This document shows, piece by piece, positions 7,213-16,763 of a stretch of DNA of 64,000 bases. The notes beneath the pieces were generated by a model. It did not search any database and was not told the origin of the DNA. It saw nothing but the letters and a program-made list of their open reading frames with translations. Each line of letters starts with the position of its first letter. Position 1 is the first letter of the stretch. The stretch lies in assembly GCA_902785755.1 (NCBI GenBank), contig CACZZO010000002.1:186001-250000 (forward strand), read 5' to 3'. The stretch is from an uncultured Bacteroidia bacterium. Lineage in GTDB: Bacteria; Bacteroidota; Bacteroidia; Bacteroidales; F082. The translations under genes and the position numbers were made by a program.

Positions 7213-9759
7213 ATGAAAAAACTCTTACTCTCTTTATTGGCTTTGGCGAGCATCATGCTTCAAGCTCGTCCCATCAATCAAGAAACAGCAAGAAACTTGG
7301 CGCAGTCGTTTGTGACGGCCAATTTTGCCATCACACGTCAAAGCACCGACTTGACCTTGGTGCATACGGCATTTTCCGACAGGGGAGAGGCCTGTTATTA
7401 CATCTTCAATGTCGGCGAGATGGGTTTCGTCATCTTTGCTGCCGACGACCGCTATCGCCCCGTCATCGGCTATTCCGATGAGGGCAACTTCGACATCAAC
7501 GACATGGCTCCGGCCTTGGCCGATTACCTTGAAGGCATACGCCAAGGCGTAATGACGGCCACGCAATCCCCAACGGCTCGCGTCTCGGTTGCCGCCGACT
7601 GGGACATGCTTGAAAAGACTGGGCGCATGGTTTCGCGTCATGGTGGGAAGGATGCCGAATACCTTGTGCAAACCAAGTGGAACCAGAACTATCCTTACAA
7701 TTATTATTGTCCTACAGCGGCGGGCGGCCCAGGCGGACGCTGCTATGCGGGCTGTGTGGCTACGGCTGCCTCGCAAGTGATGAAGTATTGGGACCACCCC
7801 AAGCAAGGAACGGGGTCATATTGCTATGTGCATAACACTTATGGCCAGCTTTGCGCTGACTTTGGCGCGACTACTTACGATTGGGACAATATGCCGGTGT
7901 CTGTTTCCGCCTCCTCTTCGCAAACGTATATTCAGGCCATTGCTTTGTTGCAATATCATGTGGGCATTTCGGTGGACATGAATTACAGTCCAACGGGCAG
8001 CGGTGCGGTCACCAACACACTTACGGTGAAAATGCCGACCTATTTCCAGTACACCAATGCCATGACCGTCCACGAGCGCAAGGACTATACCCACGAGGGA
8101 TATATGGAATTGATGATTAACTCATTTGACATGAGATGGCCAGTGGTTCATGCAGGCGGCGGCCATGCATACGTTTTTGATGGCTATGACGACTACGACC
8201 AAATCCACATGAATTGGGGTTGGGGCGGCAGCAGCGATGGCTGGTTCAATGTGGACGAACACGGCTACACCGACGGACAACGCGGCATCTTCAACTATGT
8301 GCCCGCCGAGGTCTATGCCGCCACGCCTAATGCACCCACCGATTTGACCGTGGTGCCCATCGAGGATAACGCCCTTTCGGTGTCGGTTTCATGGAAGAAT
8401 CCGTCTGTCACCTTGACCAATGACACTTTGGTAGCCGTCGACCAAATCGTGGTGACGCGAAACGGTCAGGTGATTTATTCCGAGGATAATGTAACCCCTG
8501 GTGCCGAAATGGTTTTTGTCGATGAAACCATTCCATATTTCGACAGCTTCGACTATGCTGTTTATGCCGTCACAGGCGGGCAGCGTGGCATTTCGGCTTT
8601 TGCCAAAAATGTGCTTGTGTTGCCTTCATGCAATTGGAAAATCATCATGCAAAGTTCTGGTTTCCAAGGTTGGAACGGGGGATATGTTTCCCTGTATTCG
8701 GTCAATGGAAGGGAAATCCAACGCATGACAATCAACAATTCGATTCCGGCAACGTATGAATTTGCCGTGCCTGTTGGTCGCAGTAGTTTCGGGTGGACGG
8801 CACCGTCCAATAATGTGAGCAACATGTCAATGATTATCAAGGATTCGGAAGGCAATACGGTTTTCACTTATTCGGGTGAGTCTTCGGGGATGCAAGAAGG
8901 CATTTTCCTCAATGTCAATAACAGTTGTGGCCATGATCCAGTGTCTTATGTTCCTTACGATTTGAGGTCGGAAACCACAGAAGAAGGGGCTGTTCTCACT
9001 TGGCAGTCGGATGTTGATCCTGAATATGGCTTCAATATCTATCGCGACGACCAGTTGTACGGCATGGTGCATGAAGGCTCCGAGCGTTCCTTCCTCGATG
9101 AGAATTTCTCCAATGGCCATTGCTATACGGTGAGGGCTTTGGATGCCGGTGGCGAGACGGAAGAATCCAATGAAACGTGCGCTTCGGCGGGCGACTGCAT
9201 GGCCGCCAGCAACCTCGACTTTGAATATGTAGGCGACAATTACAGAATCAAACTCATGTGGGAAAAGCCTGAAGCTGAAGGTCTTTCGGGATATTACCTT
9301 TATAGGAAGCAAGGCGAAGACGGTACCTACACGAGAATCAAGCTGCTCAGCGCGTCGGCCACGAGTTACAAGGACAACACCGCCAACACGGAAGGCTTCT
9401 ATTATTACAGGCTTTATTCCTATTATGCCGCCACCGACTGCACCTCGGCTCCCGCTTCCATCAAGGGCGACCCGAACAAGTTCTCCCTGAAGGTCTATTA
9501 TTCGCCGACCGAAGTGGAGGAAAACGAAGCTGTAGCAGTCAACCTTTACCCGAATCCTGCCGACCAAAGTTTGAGAATCGAGGCAGAAGGCATGACCCAA
9601 GTGCAGGTTCGCAACATGCTTGGCCAATTGGTCTATCAGTCGAATTGTGGCTCCAACGCATTGGTTGTCAATGTTTCTGATTGGAGTGAGGGACTTTATA
9701 CGGTGAGCATCGCCACGGCCTCTGGCAAGTTGACGCGCCGCGTGTCCATCATCCATTAA
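7213..9759 (+). CDS. C10 family cysteine peptidase 3, T9SS cargo
   Basis: 848 residues. Signal peptide 1-18 (MKKLLLSLLALASIMLQA), pro-domain with FNVGEMGFVIFAADD, Cys181 in AGCVATAASQVMKYW, His318 in GGGHAYVFDGYDDY, then HMNWGWGG. The oxyanion and Trp regions are conserved, so it should be active. Fibronectin-like repeats follow, then a sorting domain (VNLYPNPADQSLRIEAEG). The start at 7213 is fixed by the promoter and the signal peptide. It is closest to paralogue 4: both carry GEDGTY-RIKLLSASATSY about 130 residues before the end. Confidence 0.93.
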   Translation: MKKLLLSLLALASIMLQARPINQETARNLAQSFVTANFAITRQSTDLTLVHTAFSDRGEACYYIFNVGEMGFVIFAADDRYRPVIGYSDEGNFDINDMAPALADYLEGIRQGVMTATQSPTARVSVAADWDMLEKTGRMVSRHGGKDAEYLVQTKWNQNYPYNYYCPTAAGGPGGRCYAGCVATAASQVMKYWDHPKQGTGSYCYVHNTYGQLCADFGATTYDWDNMPVSVSASSSQTYIQAIALLQYHVGISVDMNYSPTGSGAVTNTLTVKMPTYFQYTNAMTVHERKDYTHEGYMELMINSFDMRWPVVHAGGGHAYVFDGYDDYDQIHMNWGWGGSSDGWFNVDEHGYTDGQRGIFNYVPAEVYAATPNAPTDLTVVPIEDNALSVSVSWKNPSVTLTNDTLVAVDQIVVTRNGQVIYSEDNVTPGAEMVFVDETIPYFDSFDYAVYAVTGGQRGISAFAKNVLVLPSCNWKIIMQSSGFQGWNGGYVSLYSVNGREIQRMTINNSIPATYEFAVPVGRSSFGWTAPSNNVSNMSMIIKDSEGNTVFTYSGESSGMQEGIFLNVNNSCGHDPVSYVPYDLRSETTEEGAVLTWQSDVDPEYGFNIYRDDQLYGMVHEGSERSFLDENFSNGHCYTVRALDAGGETEESNETCASAGDCMAASNLDFEYVGDNYRIKLMWEKPEAEGLSGYYLYRKQGEDGTYTRIKLLSASATSYKDNTANTEGFYYYRLYSYYAATDCTSAPASIKGDPNKFSLKVYYSPTEVEENEAVAVNLYPNPADQSLRIEAEGMTQVQVRNMLGQLVYQSNCGSNALVVNVSDWSEGLYTVSIATASGKLTRRVSIIH

Positions 9760-9824
9760 AAAGGGAGAATTGGATTTTTCTCCTCAAAGAAAATATGTCA
9801 ACCCTATATGTTCAGGAATTTCTT

Positions 9825-9833
9825 TATATTTGC
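9825..9833 (+). promoter_or_regulatory. -7 box TATATTTGC for C10 peptidase 4
   Basis: A perfect consensus, predicting an mRNA leader of about 45 bases before the ATG at 9885. Confidence 0.7.
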
Positions 9834-9884
9834 AGCCTTGAAAATCAAGTCAAGTAAAGTTATAATCTATCAAAATTCAACAAA

Positions 9885-12473
9885 ATGAAGAAGTATTTAT
9901 TGAGTCTGCTTGCCGTGGTTCTCGGCATCGGTATGGCGCAAGCCCGTCCGGTCAGCCTGAGCCAGGCCAAGTATGTCGGACAGCAATTTGTCCAAGCCAA
10001 CTTCGAGCAGTCGCGCCAGAGTGATGAACTCACTTTGGTCTACACGGGCACTTCCACCCGTGGCGAAGCCTGCTTCTATGTGTTCAATGTCGGCGACAAG
10101 GGTTTCGTCATGGTTTCGGCTGACGATGCCTTCCGTCCTATCGTTGGTTTCTCCGATGAAGGCACTTTCGACGCACAAAACATCAACCGCGAATTAGCCT
10201 ACATGTTAGATGAGCTGATTGCCGGTCGCACTGGAAAGAACTATGGCCAAGCCGCCCCAATGGTCGCCGCCGAATGGGAACTCGTGACCAACAGCGGCTC
10301 CCTGATTTCGCGCAATGGCGGTCGTGCCAGCACCTACCTCTGCCAAACCAAGTGGAATCAGGATTCTCCTTACAACTACTATTGCCCTGCCGGCAATGGT
10401 GGCCCCGGTGGTCGTGTCTATGCTGGCTGCGTGGCAACGGCCATGAGTCAGGTGATGAAGTTCTGGAACCATCCGCTTCAGGGACAAGGTAGCCACTCCT
10501 ATTCTTACTATGTGCCTGGCACAGGTAGTGGCCCTTGGACTGCCAACTTTGGCGAGACCACTTACGAATGGGACAAGATGCCCAATTCCCTCACCAATAG
10601 CTCACCCCAAGATCAGATTGACGCTGTGGCCACTTTGATGTATCACTGCGCCGTTTCGGTCGACATGATGTGGGCTGTGGACGGTAGCGGTGCCTATTCG
10701 GGTGATGTGCCCAACCGCATTTCCCAGTATTTCCGCTATTCCAACCAAGCTGTTTACCATAATAGGGACAACTTCAGCTACGCCGATTGGACCGCCAAGT
10801 TGAAAGAGTCCTTCGACATGGGCTGGCCGCTTTATTATTCAGGACAAAGCCCTGACGGTGGTCACGCTTTCGTGTGCGACGGTTACAACGACAACGACCT
10901 CTACCACTACAATTGGGGTTGGAGCGGCAGCGGCGACGGCTGGTTTGATTTCGACAACATCGACTACAACTCCAGCGACGGCGCCATCTTCAACTTCGTT
11001 CCTGATGAAATCTACAAAGGCACATCCAAGGCCCCGACCAATCTCACTGTGACTCCTGCCGCTAACAACGAACTGACGGCCACCGTCACTTGGACCAACC
11101 CTTCCCAAACCTTGAACAACAACCCCTTGTCGTCCATCGACCAAATCGTTGTTTGTCGCGATGGTGTTGTCATTTACACTGAGGACAATGTGACTCCCGG
11201 TGCCGCAATGACTTTCGTCGACAACAATGTTCCCCGTTTCGACACCTTCGTTTACACGGTTTATGCCGTCAACAATGGCAACCACGGCAAGATTGCCTAT
11301 TCCGAAAAGGTTACTTTTGGTCCCTCTTGCGCTTGGACGGTTCAAATCAGCCAAGCTGCCATGAACGGTTTCCGTGGCGCTATCATCCATGTTTACAATG
11401 CTGCCGGAACTGAGTTTGCCCAAATCACCACTACCAATTCGAGCATCCAAGCCATCCCCGTTGATGTGCCTCTTGGCCGCGTTTCGTTTGGCTGGACGGC
11501 ACAAACTTATGGTGCTGTTTTCGACATGGCTTTCAGCATCAAGGATTCGCAGAACAACGTGGTCTATACCTATTCAGGCTCGGCAGCCGACTTGGAAGAA
11601 GGCATCTTCTTCGAAGGCAACAACAATTGTGGCAACGAGACAGGCGTTGGTGTTCCTACCAATCTTGTCGCCCTCGTCGATGAAGAAAATCCCAATAACA
11701 TCCATGTTTCGTGGGACGCCATCGATGCTAACGGCTATGGCTACATCGTCTATCGCGACGGTTTGCTCCATCGCCTGATTCCAGAAGGAACTTCCTTTGT
11801 TGATGAGAATGCCCCGATGGGTGGTCACTGCTATGTGGCCAGCTATCTTTATGATGGTGGCGAAAACGGCCTCTATTCCAATGAGTCGTGCGCCACGGCT
11901 GGTGCTTGCTACGCTCCCACCAACCTCGATTTTGAGTACACTGGAAATGCCTACAAAATCAAGCTGAAGTGGGATAGACCCGATCCTAATGAAGGTCTTT
12001 CGGGCTATTATCTTTACAGGAAGAATGGCGAAGATGGTACTTACCAGAGAATCAAGCTGCTGAGCGCTTCAGCCACTTCTTACACTGACAATTCAGCCAA
12101 TCAGGAAGGCTTCTATTTCTACAAGCTCTATGCCTATTATTCTGATTTGGACTGCACCTCGGCTCCCGCCAATTGGATCCATGATGACAACCAATTCTTC
12201 CTCAGGGTTTACTATTCCCCGACTGGTGTCAATGAGTTGGAAGCCAACCAGATTTCGGTGTTCCCGAATCCTACTGTGAGCCGTTTCACCGTGGAAGGCG
12301 AAGCCCTCAACCATGTGACGGTCTTCAATACAATAGGCCAGAAGGTCTATGACATGGATTGCGAAGGCGAATCCGTCGACATCGATTTGAGCCATGTCCA
12401 AACTGGTGTTTACATGGTGCGTGTGTCTACCGCCAACGGCGAAGTGACGAAACGAATCACCATCATCAGATAA
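9885..12473 (+). CDS. C10 family cysteine peptidase 4, T9SS cargo
   Basis: 862 residues. Signal peptide 1-20 (MKKYLLSLLAVVLGIGMAQA), pro-domain with FNVGDKGFVMVSADD, Cys182 in AGCVATAMSQVMKFW, His327 in DGGHAFVCDGYND, then YNWGWSGSG. A roughly nine-residue insertion (YYVPGTGSGPW) after the catalytic helix moves the His relative to its paralogues. The C-terminal sorting domain begins at ISVFPNPTVSRFTVEGE. It has its own promoter and a strong terminator and is the last of the four-gene cluster. Confidence 0.93.
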   Translation: MKKYLLSLLAVVLGIGMAQARPVSLSQAKYVGQQFVQANFEQSRQSDELTLVYTGTSTRGEACFYVFNVGDKGFVMVSADDAFRPIVGFSDEGTFDAQNINRELAYMLDELIAGRTGKNYGQAAPMVAAEWELVTNSGSLISRNGGRASTYLCQTKWNQDSPYNYYCPAGNGGPGGRVYAGCVATAMSQVMKFWNHPLQGQGSHSYSYYVPGTGSGPWTANFGETTYEWDKMPNSLTNSSPQDQIDAVATLMYHCAVSVDMMWAVDGSGAYSGDVPNRISQYFRYSNQAVYHNRDNFSYADWTAKLKESFDMGWPLYYSGQSPDGGHAFVCDGYNDNDLYHYNWGWSGSGDGWFDFDNIDYNSSDGAIFNFVPDEIYKGTSKAPTNLTVTPAANNELTATVTWTNPSQTLNNNPLSSIDQIVVCRDGVVIYTEDNVTPGAAMTFVDNNVPRFDTFVYTVYAVNNGNHGKIAYSEKVTFGPSCAWTVQISQAAMNGFRGAIIHVYNAAGTEFAQITTTNSSIQAIPVDVPLGRVSFGWTAQTYGAVFDMAFSIKDSQNNVVYTYSGSAADLEEGIFFEGNNNCGNETGVGVPTNLVALVDEENPNNIHVSWDAIDANGYGYIVYRDGLLHRLIPEGTSFVDENAPMGGHCYVASYLYDGGENGLYSNESCATAGACYAPTNLDFEYTGNAYKIKLKWDRPDPNEGLSGYYLYRKNGEDGTYQRIKLLSASATSYTDNSANQEGFYFYKLYAYYSDLDCTSAPANWIHDDNQFFLRVYYSPTGVNELEANQISVFPNPTVSRFTVEGEALNHVTVFNTIGQKVYDMDCEGESVDIDLSHVQTGVYMVRVSTANGEVTKRITIIR

Positions 12474-12489
12474 TCGTTCCGTGACGAAC

Positions 12490-12528
12490 AAAAAACGGTT
12501 GCCTCAAACTCGGGGCAACCGTTTTTTT
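12490..12528. terminator. Bidirectional terminator between C10 peptidase 4 and folA
   Basis: AAAAAACGGTTGCC (12490-12503) and GGCAACCGTTTTTTT (12514-12528) form a strong stem with A and T tails on both sides. It serves the + strand peptidase and the - strand folA, whose stop codon is at 12532. Confidence 0.9.
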
Positions 12529-12531
12529 GTT

Positions 12532-13029
12532 TCAGGATTGGGATCGTTCCCAAACCTCGAACCGATATGAATAATCCACTTGTGGGTCGTCGTCAATTAC
12601 TTCCAAATCCACCAAATCCCATTCATCGAAGTTGATGTAAGGGAAATAAGTGTCGGCCTCGAAACTCTTGCCAATGCGAGTGAGATAAAGACGGTCGGCA
12701 AGGGGCAAAAACTGCTCATACACCATGCCGCCACCCATGATGAAGACCTCTTCTTCGTCTTTCACCATTTCCAAGGCTTTTTTGATGGAATCGGCGATTT
12801 CAAAGCCTTCGGGAGCCTCGGCTAAGTGGGAGGAGAGAATGATATTGCGGCGGTTGGGCAGGGACTTTTGGTTGGGCAGCGAGAGATAGGTCTTGTAGCC
12901 CATGATGACCGTGTGTCCCGAGGTGATTTTCTTGAATTGCTTCAAGTCGCGCGAGTTGTGCCAGATGAGGTCGCCGTTTTTGCCGATGGCGCGGTTTTCG
13001 GCCATGGCTACGATGATGGATATTGTCAT
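12532..13029 (-). CDS. folA: Dihydrofolate reductase
   Basis: Reduces dihydrofolate to tetrahydrofolate with NADPH, recycling the dihydrofolate made by thymidylate synthase, which is encoded just upstream. 165 residues, normal for bacterial DHFR. It opens with ISIIVAMAENRAIGKNGDLIW; the active-site acid is the Asp of HNSRDLKQFK; GHTVIMGYKTYLSL and VFIMGGGMVYEQ are the NADPH-binding segments. The usual Arg of MGR is Tyr here. It follows thyA on the - strand with 85 bases between, occupied by a dispersed repeat, and probably shares its transcript. Confidence 0.96.
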   Translation of the reverse strand: MTISIIVAMAENRAIGKNGDLIWHNSRDLKQFKKITSGHTVIMGYKTYLSLPNQKSLPNRRNIILSSHLAEAPEGFEIADSIKKALEMVKDEEEVFIMGGGMVYEQFLPLADRLYLTRIGKSFEADTYFPYINFDEWDLVDLEVIDDDPQVDYSYRFEVWERSQS

Positions 13030-13037
13030 ATTTTTTT

Positions 13038-13100
13038 TTGTTTGCCCCGAAGCTGCGCTTTGCTTGCATCGGGTTGTTTTTGTTTCGCCCTTTCAGGGCT
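13038..13100 (-). repeat. Dispersed two-hairpin repeat, copy 1
   Basis: Read on the - strand it has three blocks: AGCCCTGAAAGGGCG, ACAACCCGA and TCGGGGCAAACAA. The same blocks in the same order occur at 27160-27212. It fills most of the thyA-folA spacer. GCCCT/AGGGC and CCCGA/TCGGG can each form a stem. Confidence 0.65.
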
Positions 13101-13114
13101 TTGTTACATGTTCA

Positions 13115-13942
13115 TCAAATCGAAACCTCGCCCTTAATGGTAGGCCACGGGTCGTAATTCTCCAAAGTGAAATCCTCATATTTAAAGCCAAATATGTCGT
13201 TGACCTCGGGATTAATTCGCATGGTGGGCAACGGGCGCGGTGTGCGCGACAGTTGTAGTTTCACTTGTTCGATAAGGTTGTTGTAGATGTGGACATCACC
13301 AAAGGTATGGATGAAATCACCGACTTCAAGACAGCACACTTGCGCCATCATTATCGTAAGCAAGGCATACGAGGCGATGTTGAACGGCACACCGAGAAAC
13401 ACATCTGCACTGCGTTGATAGAGCTGGCATGACAATTTACCGTCGGCCACATAAAATTGGAAGAAACAATGGCAGGGCGGCAAGGCTGCCTTGCCAGCGG
13501 CCACATTGGCGGCAAAGTCCTTCTCATGCTCGTCAGGTAAGACGCTTGGATTCCAAGCGGTTACGATGTGTCTGCGGCTGTTCGGGTTCGTCTTGATGCT
13601 CTCTACCACTTGCTTGATTTGGTCGATGCCTTCGTTGTTCCAATTGCGCCACTGCGCGCCGTAAACGGGACCGAGGTCGCCGTTGGGGTCGGCCCATTCG
13701 TCCCAAATCGAGACTTTGTGGTCGTGCAAAAACTTGATGTTGGTGTCGCCGTTGAGCAGCCAAAGCAGTTCATAGATGATGGATTTCAAATGCACTTTCT
13801 TCGTCGTCACCAAAGGAAAGCCCTTCGAGAGGTCGAACCGCATTTGGTAGCCGAACACGCTGATGGTGCCAGTGCCTGTGCGGTCGCCTTTCTGGTGTCC
13901 GTGATCGAGGATGTATTGTAGTAGGTCTAAGTATTGCTTCAT
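13115..13942 (-). CDS. thyA: Thymidylate synthase
   Basis: Makes dTMP from dUMP using methylene-tetrahydrofolate, giving the dihydrofolate used by FolA. 275 residues from the ATG at 13942. GDRTGTGT near residue 20 binds phosphate, the catalytic Cys is 157 in [21 protein letters not shown] and [12 protein letters not shown] complete the site. A stretch of about ten residues before the Cys ([12 protein letters not shown]) is longer than in the E. coli enzyme. A start further upstream is excluded because the -7 box (13961-13969, - strand) lies inside that extension. Confidence 0.96.
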   Translation of the reverse strand: MKQYLDLLQYILDHGHQKGDRTGTGTISVFGYQMRFDLSKGFPLVTTKKVHLKSIIYELLWLLNGDTNIKFLHDHKVSIWDEWADPNGDLGPVYGAQWRNWNNEGIDQIKQVVESIKTNPNSRRHIVTAWNPSVLPDEHEKDFAANVAAGKAALPPCHCFFQFYVADGKLSCQLYQRSADVFLGVPFNIASYALLTIMMAQVCCLEVGDFIHTFGDVHIYNNLIEQVKLQLSRTPRPLPTMRINPEVNDIFGFKYEDFTLENYDPWPTIKGEVSI

Positions 13943-13960
13943 TATTGATGGTTTTATGGC

Positions 13961-13969
13961 GCAAAAATA
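13961..13969 (-). promoter_or_regulatory. -7 box of thyA-folA
   Basis: GCAAAAATA on the + strand is TATTTTTGC on the - strand, 19 bases before the thyA ATG. Confidence 0.6.
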
Positions 13970-14010
13970 CGGGATTTTCCTGAAAAATGGTTTGATTTGA
14001 AAAATATGTG

Positions 14011-14019
14011 TAATTTTGC
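14011..14019 (+). promoter_or_regulatory. -7 box TAATTTTGC of the mntA-hepT pair
   Basis: The consensus ends 15 bases before the ATG at 14034, implying a leader of about ten bases. A TTG inside the box could be read as an upstream start but would lie in the promoter. Confidence 0.5.
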
Positions 14020-14033
14020 AGAAAATAAACCAA

Positions 14034-14339
14034 ATGATGAATAACCAGTTGATCAATGTCATTCGAGCTTATTTCGCTACCCAGCCAGTATTGAAGGCGT
14101 GGTTGTTTGGCTCTTATGCCAGAGGTGAACAAACCCCTGACAGTGATGTTGACATATTGGTTGTCTTCGACCAAGAGAATGGTAGAAAAGTGAGCTTGTT
14201 AAGACATATTGGTATCGCTCTTGGGTTGCAAGACTTGTTAGGTAAAAAAGTTGATTTGATTACAGAAGGTACGTTATTACCTTTTGCAAAGGAAACGGCA
14301 GATAAAGACAAAGTATTGATTTATGAGAGAGCCGGTTAA
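14034..14339 (+). CDS. mntA: MntA-type nucleotidyltransferase antitoxin
   Basis: A minimal nucleotidyltransferase of 101 residues. GSYARG followed by [10 protein letters not shown] gives the GS-x10-DxD motif that binds nucleotide and metal. In the MntA-HepT type VII toxin-antitoxin system this enzyme adds AMP to a Tyr near the HEPN active site and silences the toxin. The next gene overlaps by 17 bases and is a HEPN protein, which supports that role. The ATG at 14037 is equally possible. The symbol is by family. Confidence 0.85.
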   Translation: MMNNQLINVIRAYFATQPVLKAWLFGSYARGEQTPDSDVDILVVFDQENGRKVSLLRHIGIALGLQDLLGKKVDLITEGTLLPFAKETADKDKVLIYERAG

Positions 14340-14697
14340 AGATAGGGGAAGGCTTGAGCATATACTTGAGTGTATCAACAATATCAATGAGTTTGCAGAG
14401 GGCAAAACTTTTGAGCAAATCGAAGGTGACAAGATGTGCTACTTTGCCATTGTTTATCAGCTTGTTATCATCGGAGAGGCTGCCAATATGCTTACCAAGG
14501 ATTTTCGTGAGGCTCGTCCCCAAACACCGTGGCGCGAAATTGTCAACATGAGGAATTTCATTGTTCATGGGTATAATGTGGTGGACAAAAACGAAGTCTG
14601 GTCAGTAATTCAAGACGACCTGCAACCGTTGAAACAGCAAATCGAGAATTATATTGAAGAATTGGGATTCATCGAAGAACTTTTAAAAGATGAATAG
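14323..14697 (+). CDS. hepT: HepT-like HEPN toxin (DUF86)
   Basis: A helical 124-residue HEPN protein. RNFIVHGYNVVD near residue 85 carries the RX4HxY motif: Arg and His are the RNase site and Tyr is the residue AMPylated by MntA in studied systems. It overlaps mntA by 17 bases, so translation is probably coupled. A strong terminator follows. It should be an mRNA- or tRNA-cleaving toxin kept inactive by its partner. Confidence 0.85.
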   Translation: MREPVKDRGRLEHILECINNINEFAEGKTFEQIEGDKMCYFAIVYQLVIIGEAANMLTKDFREARPQTPWREIVNMRNFIVHGYNVVDKNEVWSVIQDDLQPLKQQIENYIEELGFIEELLKDE

Positions 14698-14736
14698 GAT
14701 TTCTTTTGAGATTTGAAATGATTCAACAATAACTAT

Positions 14737-14776
14737 AACCCTGCTGATAGTCAACGCTTTCAGCAGGGTTTTCGTT
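14737..14776. terminator. Bidirectional terminator
   Basis: AACCCTGCTGA (14737-14747) pairs with TCAGCAGGGTT (14760-14770), followed by TTCGTTTG. It lies between the convergent hepT and MFS genes. Confidence 0.8.
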
Positions 14777-14791
14777 TGTTTTCTCAGCATA

Positions 14792-16114
14792 TTACTGCTT
14801 CTCAGGCTGATGCTTGTACTTGAACAATAAAAGGAACAGAATGGCGACCACCAAGGCATAACCGGCGAAAATGAGCCATGCGCTCTTCCAATCGCCGACC
14901 AAGAAACCGTCTTGGTTCCAGTGGCAGTACTTGTCGATGACTTTACCGGCCGCGAGGATGCCGATGCTGCCTCCCAAGCCGTTGGTCATTAGCATGAACA
15001 GCCCTTGTGCGGATGCTTTCACGTTGGAGTCACATTCCTTATCGACAAACATGGCGCCTGAAACATTGAAGAAGTCGAAAGCGACACCATAAACGATGCA
15101 GGAAAGGATGAAAAGCAGCACGCCAGGCATGTCGGGGCTGCCCACACCGAAGAAGGCAAACCTGAGCACCCAGGCTATCATGGCCATAAACATCACCACC
15201 TTGATGCCGTAACGGCGCAAGAAGAAGGGAATCAGCAAGATGCACAAAGCTTCGGCCACCTGGGAGATGGACACCAGCATAGTGGCATTGTTGGCGGCAA
15301 AAGTGTGGGCCAAAGTAGGTTCGTCCTTGAAATGGGTGAGGAAAGGAGTGGCATAGCTGTTGGTGACCTGCAAAGCCATACCAAGGAGCATGGCGAAGAT
15401 GAAGAAGACGGCCATCTTGCTGTCCTTGAACAGTTTGAAGGCACTCAGCCCCAAGGAATCCGACAGAGAGGAAGCCTCTTTCTTGATAATCTTGCATTGG
15501 GGAAGCGTCAGGCAGTATATGAACATCACAACACCCAATATTCCTGAAATAAGGAATTGGTAATAGGTGTATTGGAACTTGTGATGGTGGTGGCCGAAAG
15601 TGAAGCCGAAAACGCCATTGTCAAGATAGGCGCAATTGACGAACCACATGGAAATGATGAAGCCGATAGTGCCGAACACGCGGATGGGAGGGAAGCTCTT
15701 GATGGTGTCCAAACCGTTGTCTTTCAATATGGTGAAGGCGGTGGTATTCGACAAGGCCAGGGTTGGCATATAGAAAGCCACGCCGATGGTGTAAACCGTG
15801 ATAAACAGCGACTTGTCAGGGTTGATGCCGGCTGCTGCGGCTTGCATTCCCAAATAGAACAGGGTCAGCATGGCAAGTGCGGTGATCAGGTGGCAGAAGC
15901 CAAGTAAACGTTGAGGCTGGACCCATTTATCGCCAACGATTCCCATGAGTGTGGGCATGAAAATGGAAACGATGCCTTGGATGGCATAAAACCATGAGAT
16001 TTCGGCACCCATGCCGGCTCTTCCAAGATAGTTGCCCATACAGGTCAGATAAGCCCCCCAAACGGCAAATTGGAGGAAGTTCATCACGATAAGTCTGAAT
16101 TTGATTGCTTTCAT
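14792..16114 (-). CDS. MFS transporter of the nucleoside:H+ symporter family (NupG-like)
   Basis: A 440-residue inner-membrane protein with about 12 hydrophobic helices. The start MKAIKFRLIVMNFLQFAVWG, the helix pair with YFLG-like GNYLGRAGMGAEISWFYAIQ, and SFPPIRVFGTIGFIISMW near residue 145 match nucleoside/xanthosine permeases of the NupG/XapB type. It probably brings nucleosides into the cell with protons. It lies 33 bases behind the bifunctional nuclease gene on the same strand, so the two may be one transcript. The exact substrate cannot be read from the sequence. Confidence 0.85.
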   Translation of the reverse strand: MKAIKFRLIVMNFLQFAVWGAYLTCMGNYLGRAGMGAEISWFYAIQGIVSIFMPTLMGIVGDKWVQPQRLLGFCHLITALAMLTLFYLGMQAAAAGINPDKSLFITVYTIGVAFYMPTLALSNTTAFTILKDNGLDTIKSFPPIRVFGTIGFIISMWFVNCAYLDNGVFGFTFGHHHHKFQYTYYQFLISGILGVVMFIYCLTLPQCKIIKKEASSLSDSLGLSAFKLFKDSKMAVFFIFAMLLGMALQVTNSYATPFLTHFKDEPTLAHTFAANNATMLVSISQVAEALCILLIPFFLRRYGIKVVMFMAMIAWVLRFAFFGVGSPDMPGVLLFILSCIVYGVAFDFFNVSGAMFVDKECDSNVKASAQGLFMLMTNGLGGSIGILAAGKVIDKYCHWNQDGFLVGDWKSAWLIFAGYALVVAILFLLLFKYKHQPEKQ

Positions 16115-16147
16115 ATTTGTGGATTTAAAGATTTAATATTCAAAGAT

Positions 16148-16741
16148 TTAGGATTTCCTCCCATTGATTTCATCCCGAATCAGCGCGGCCTTGGCGTAAT
16201 CCTCGTTGTCGATGGCCTCTTGCAGCAGGTCTTCCAGCTCGTGCAGGGTGAGCATATCGAGGCTCTCGTTTTCCTCCACCTTATTAATATTGTCATCCGT
16301 CGCGTTTTGGTTCGTTGAGGGTTCCTCTATATCGTCCATGATGATGCTGGCTTCTTCCATCACGCTCTCGTAGGCGCAAATCCCGCAACCGCAGCGCACG
16401 GCAATGGCAATGGCATCGGATGGCCGCGCATCGACCATAGTGAGGTCGTTGCCATGCTGACAAACCAACATGGCATAATACACCCCATCGCGGAAACGAT
16501 TGATAACCACTTCCTTAATCTCAATGCCAAACTCCTTGGCGAAACGGATAAAAAGGTCGTGGGTATGGGGTCGCCCTTTGCGAGGTTTTTCGATTCCTAT
16601 GGCGATGGACTCGGCCTCGGCACTCCCGATGACGATGGGCAGTCGGCGGCGCGAGTTCCTGTCGCCCAAAATCAGGACGTAGGCACCCGTTGAGGATTCG
16701 CTGTAGGTCAAGCCGATGATTTCCAAACTGACTTTGTTCAT
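16148..16741 (-). CDS. Bifunctional nuclease family protein (DUF151) with UvrB/UvrC motif
   Basis: 197 residues. The N-terminal 130 are a DUF151 domain: YVLILGDRNSRRRLPIVIG, SIAIGIEKPRKGRPHTHDL and DARPSDAIAIAVR are its conserved blocks. After an acidic Asn-rich linker (about 140-165), the last 35 residues (ELEDLLQEAIDNEDYAKAA) form a UVR helix-turn-helix as in UvrB/UvrC. Plant and archaeal members are reported to cut both DNA and RNA; the bacterial role is unclear. First gene before the MFS transporter. Confidence 0.85.
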   Translation of the reverse strand: MNKVSLEIIGLTYSESSTGAYVLILGDRNSRRRLPIVIGSAEAESIAIGIEKPRKGRPHTHDLFIRFAKEFGIEIKEVVINRFRDGVYYAMLVCQHGNDLTMVDARPSDAIAIAVRCGCGICAYESVMEEASIIMDDIEEPSTNQNATDDNINKVEENESLDMLTLHELEDLLQEAIDNEDYAKAALIRDEINGRKS

Positions 16742-16763
16742 TTTCGCTCGTTTTGGGAAGGTC

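Noticed and set aside
9764..9783. Hairpin after C10 peptidase 3 as a terminator
   Set aside because: Only about six pairs (GGAGAA/TTCTCC) and no T-run after the stem; too weak to call.
13943..14062. Forty-residue N-terminal extension of ThyA
   Set aside because: The -7 box of thyA lies inside it, and the normal ThyA N-terminus starts at the ATG at 13942.
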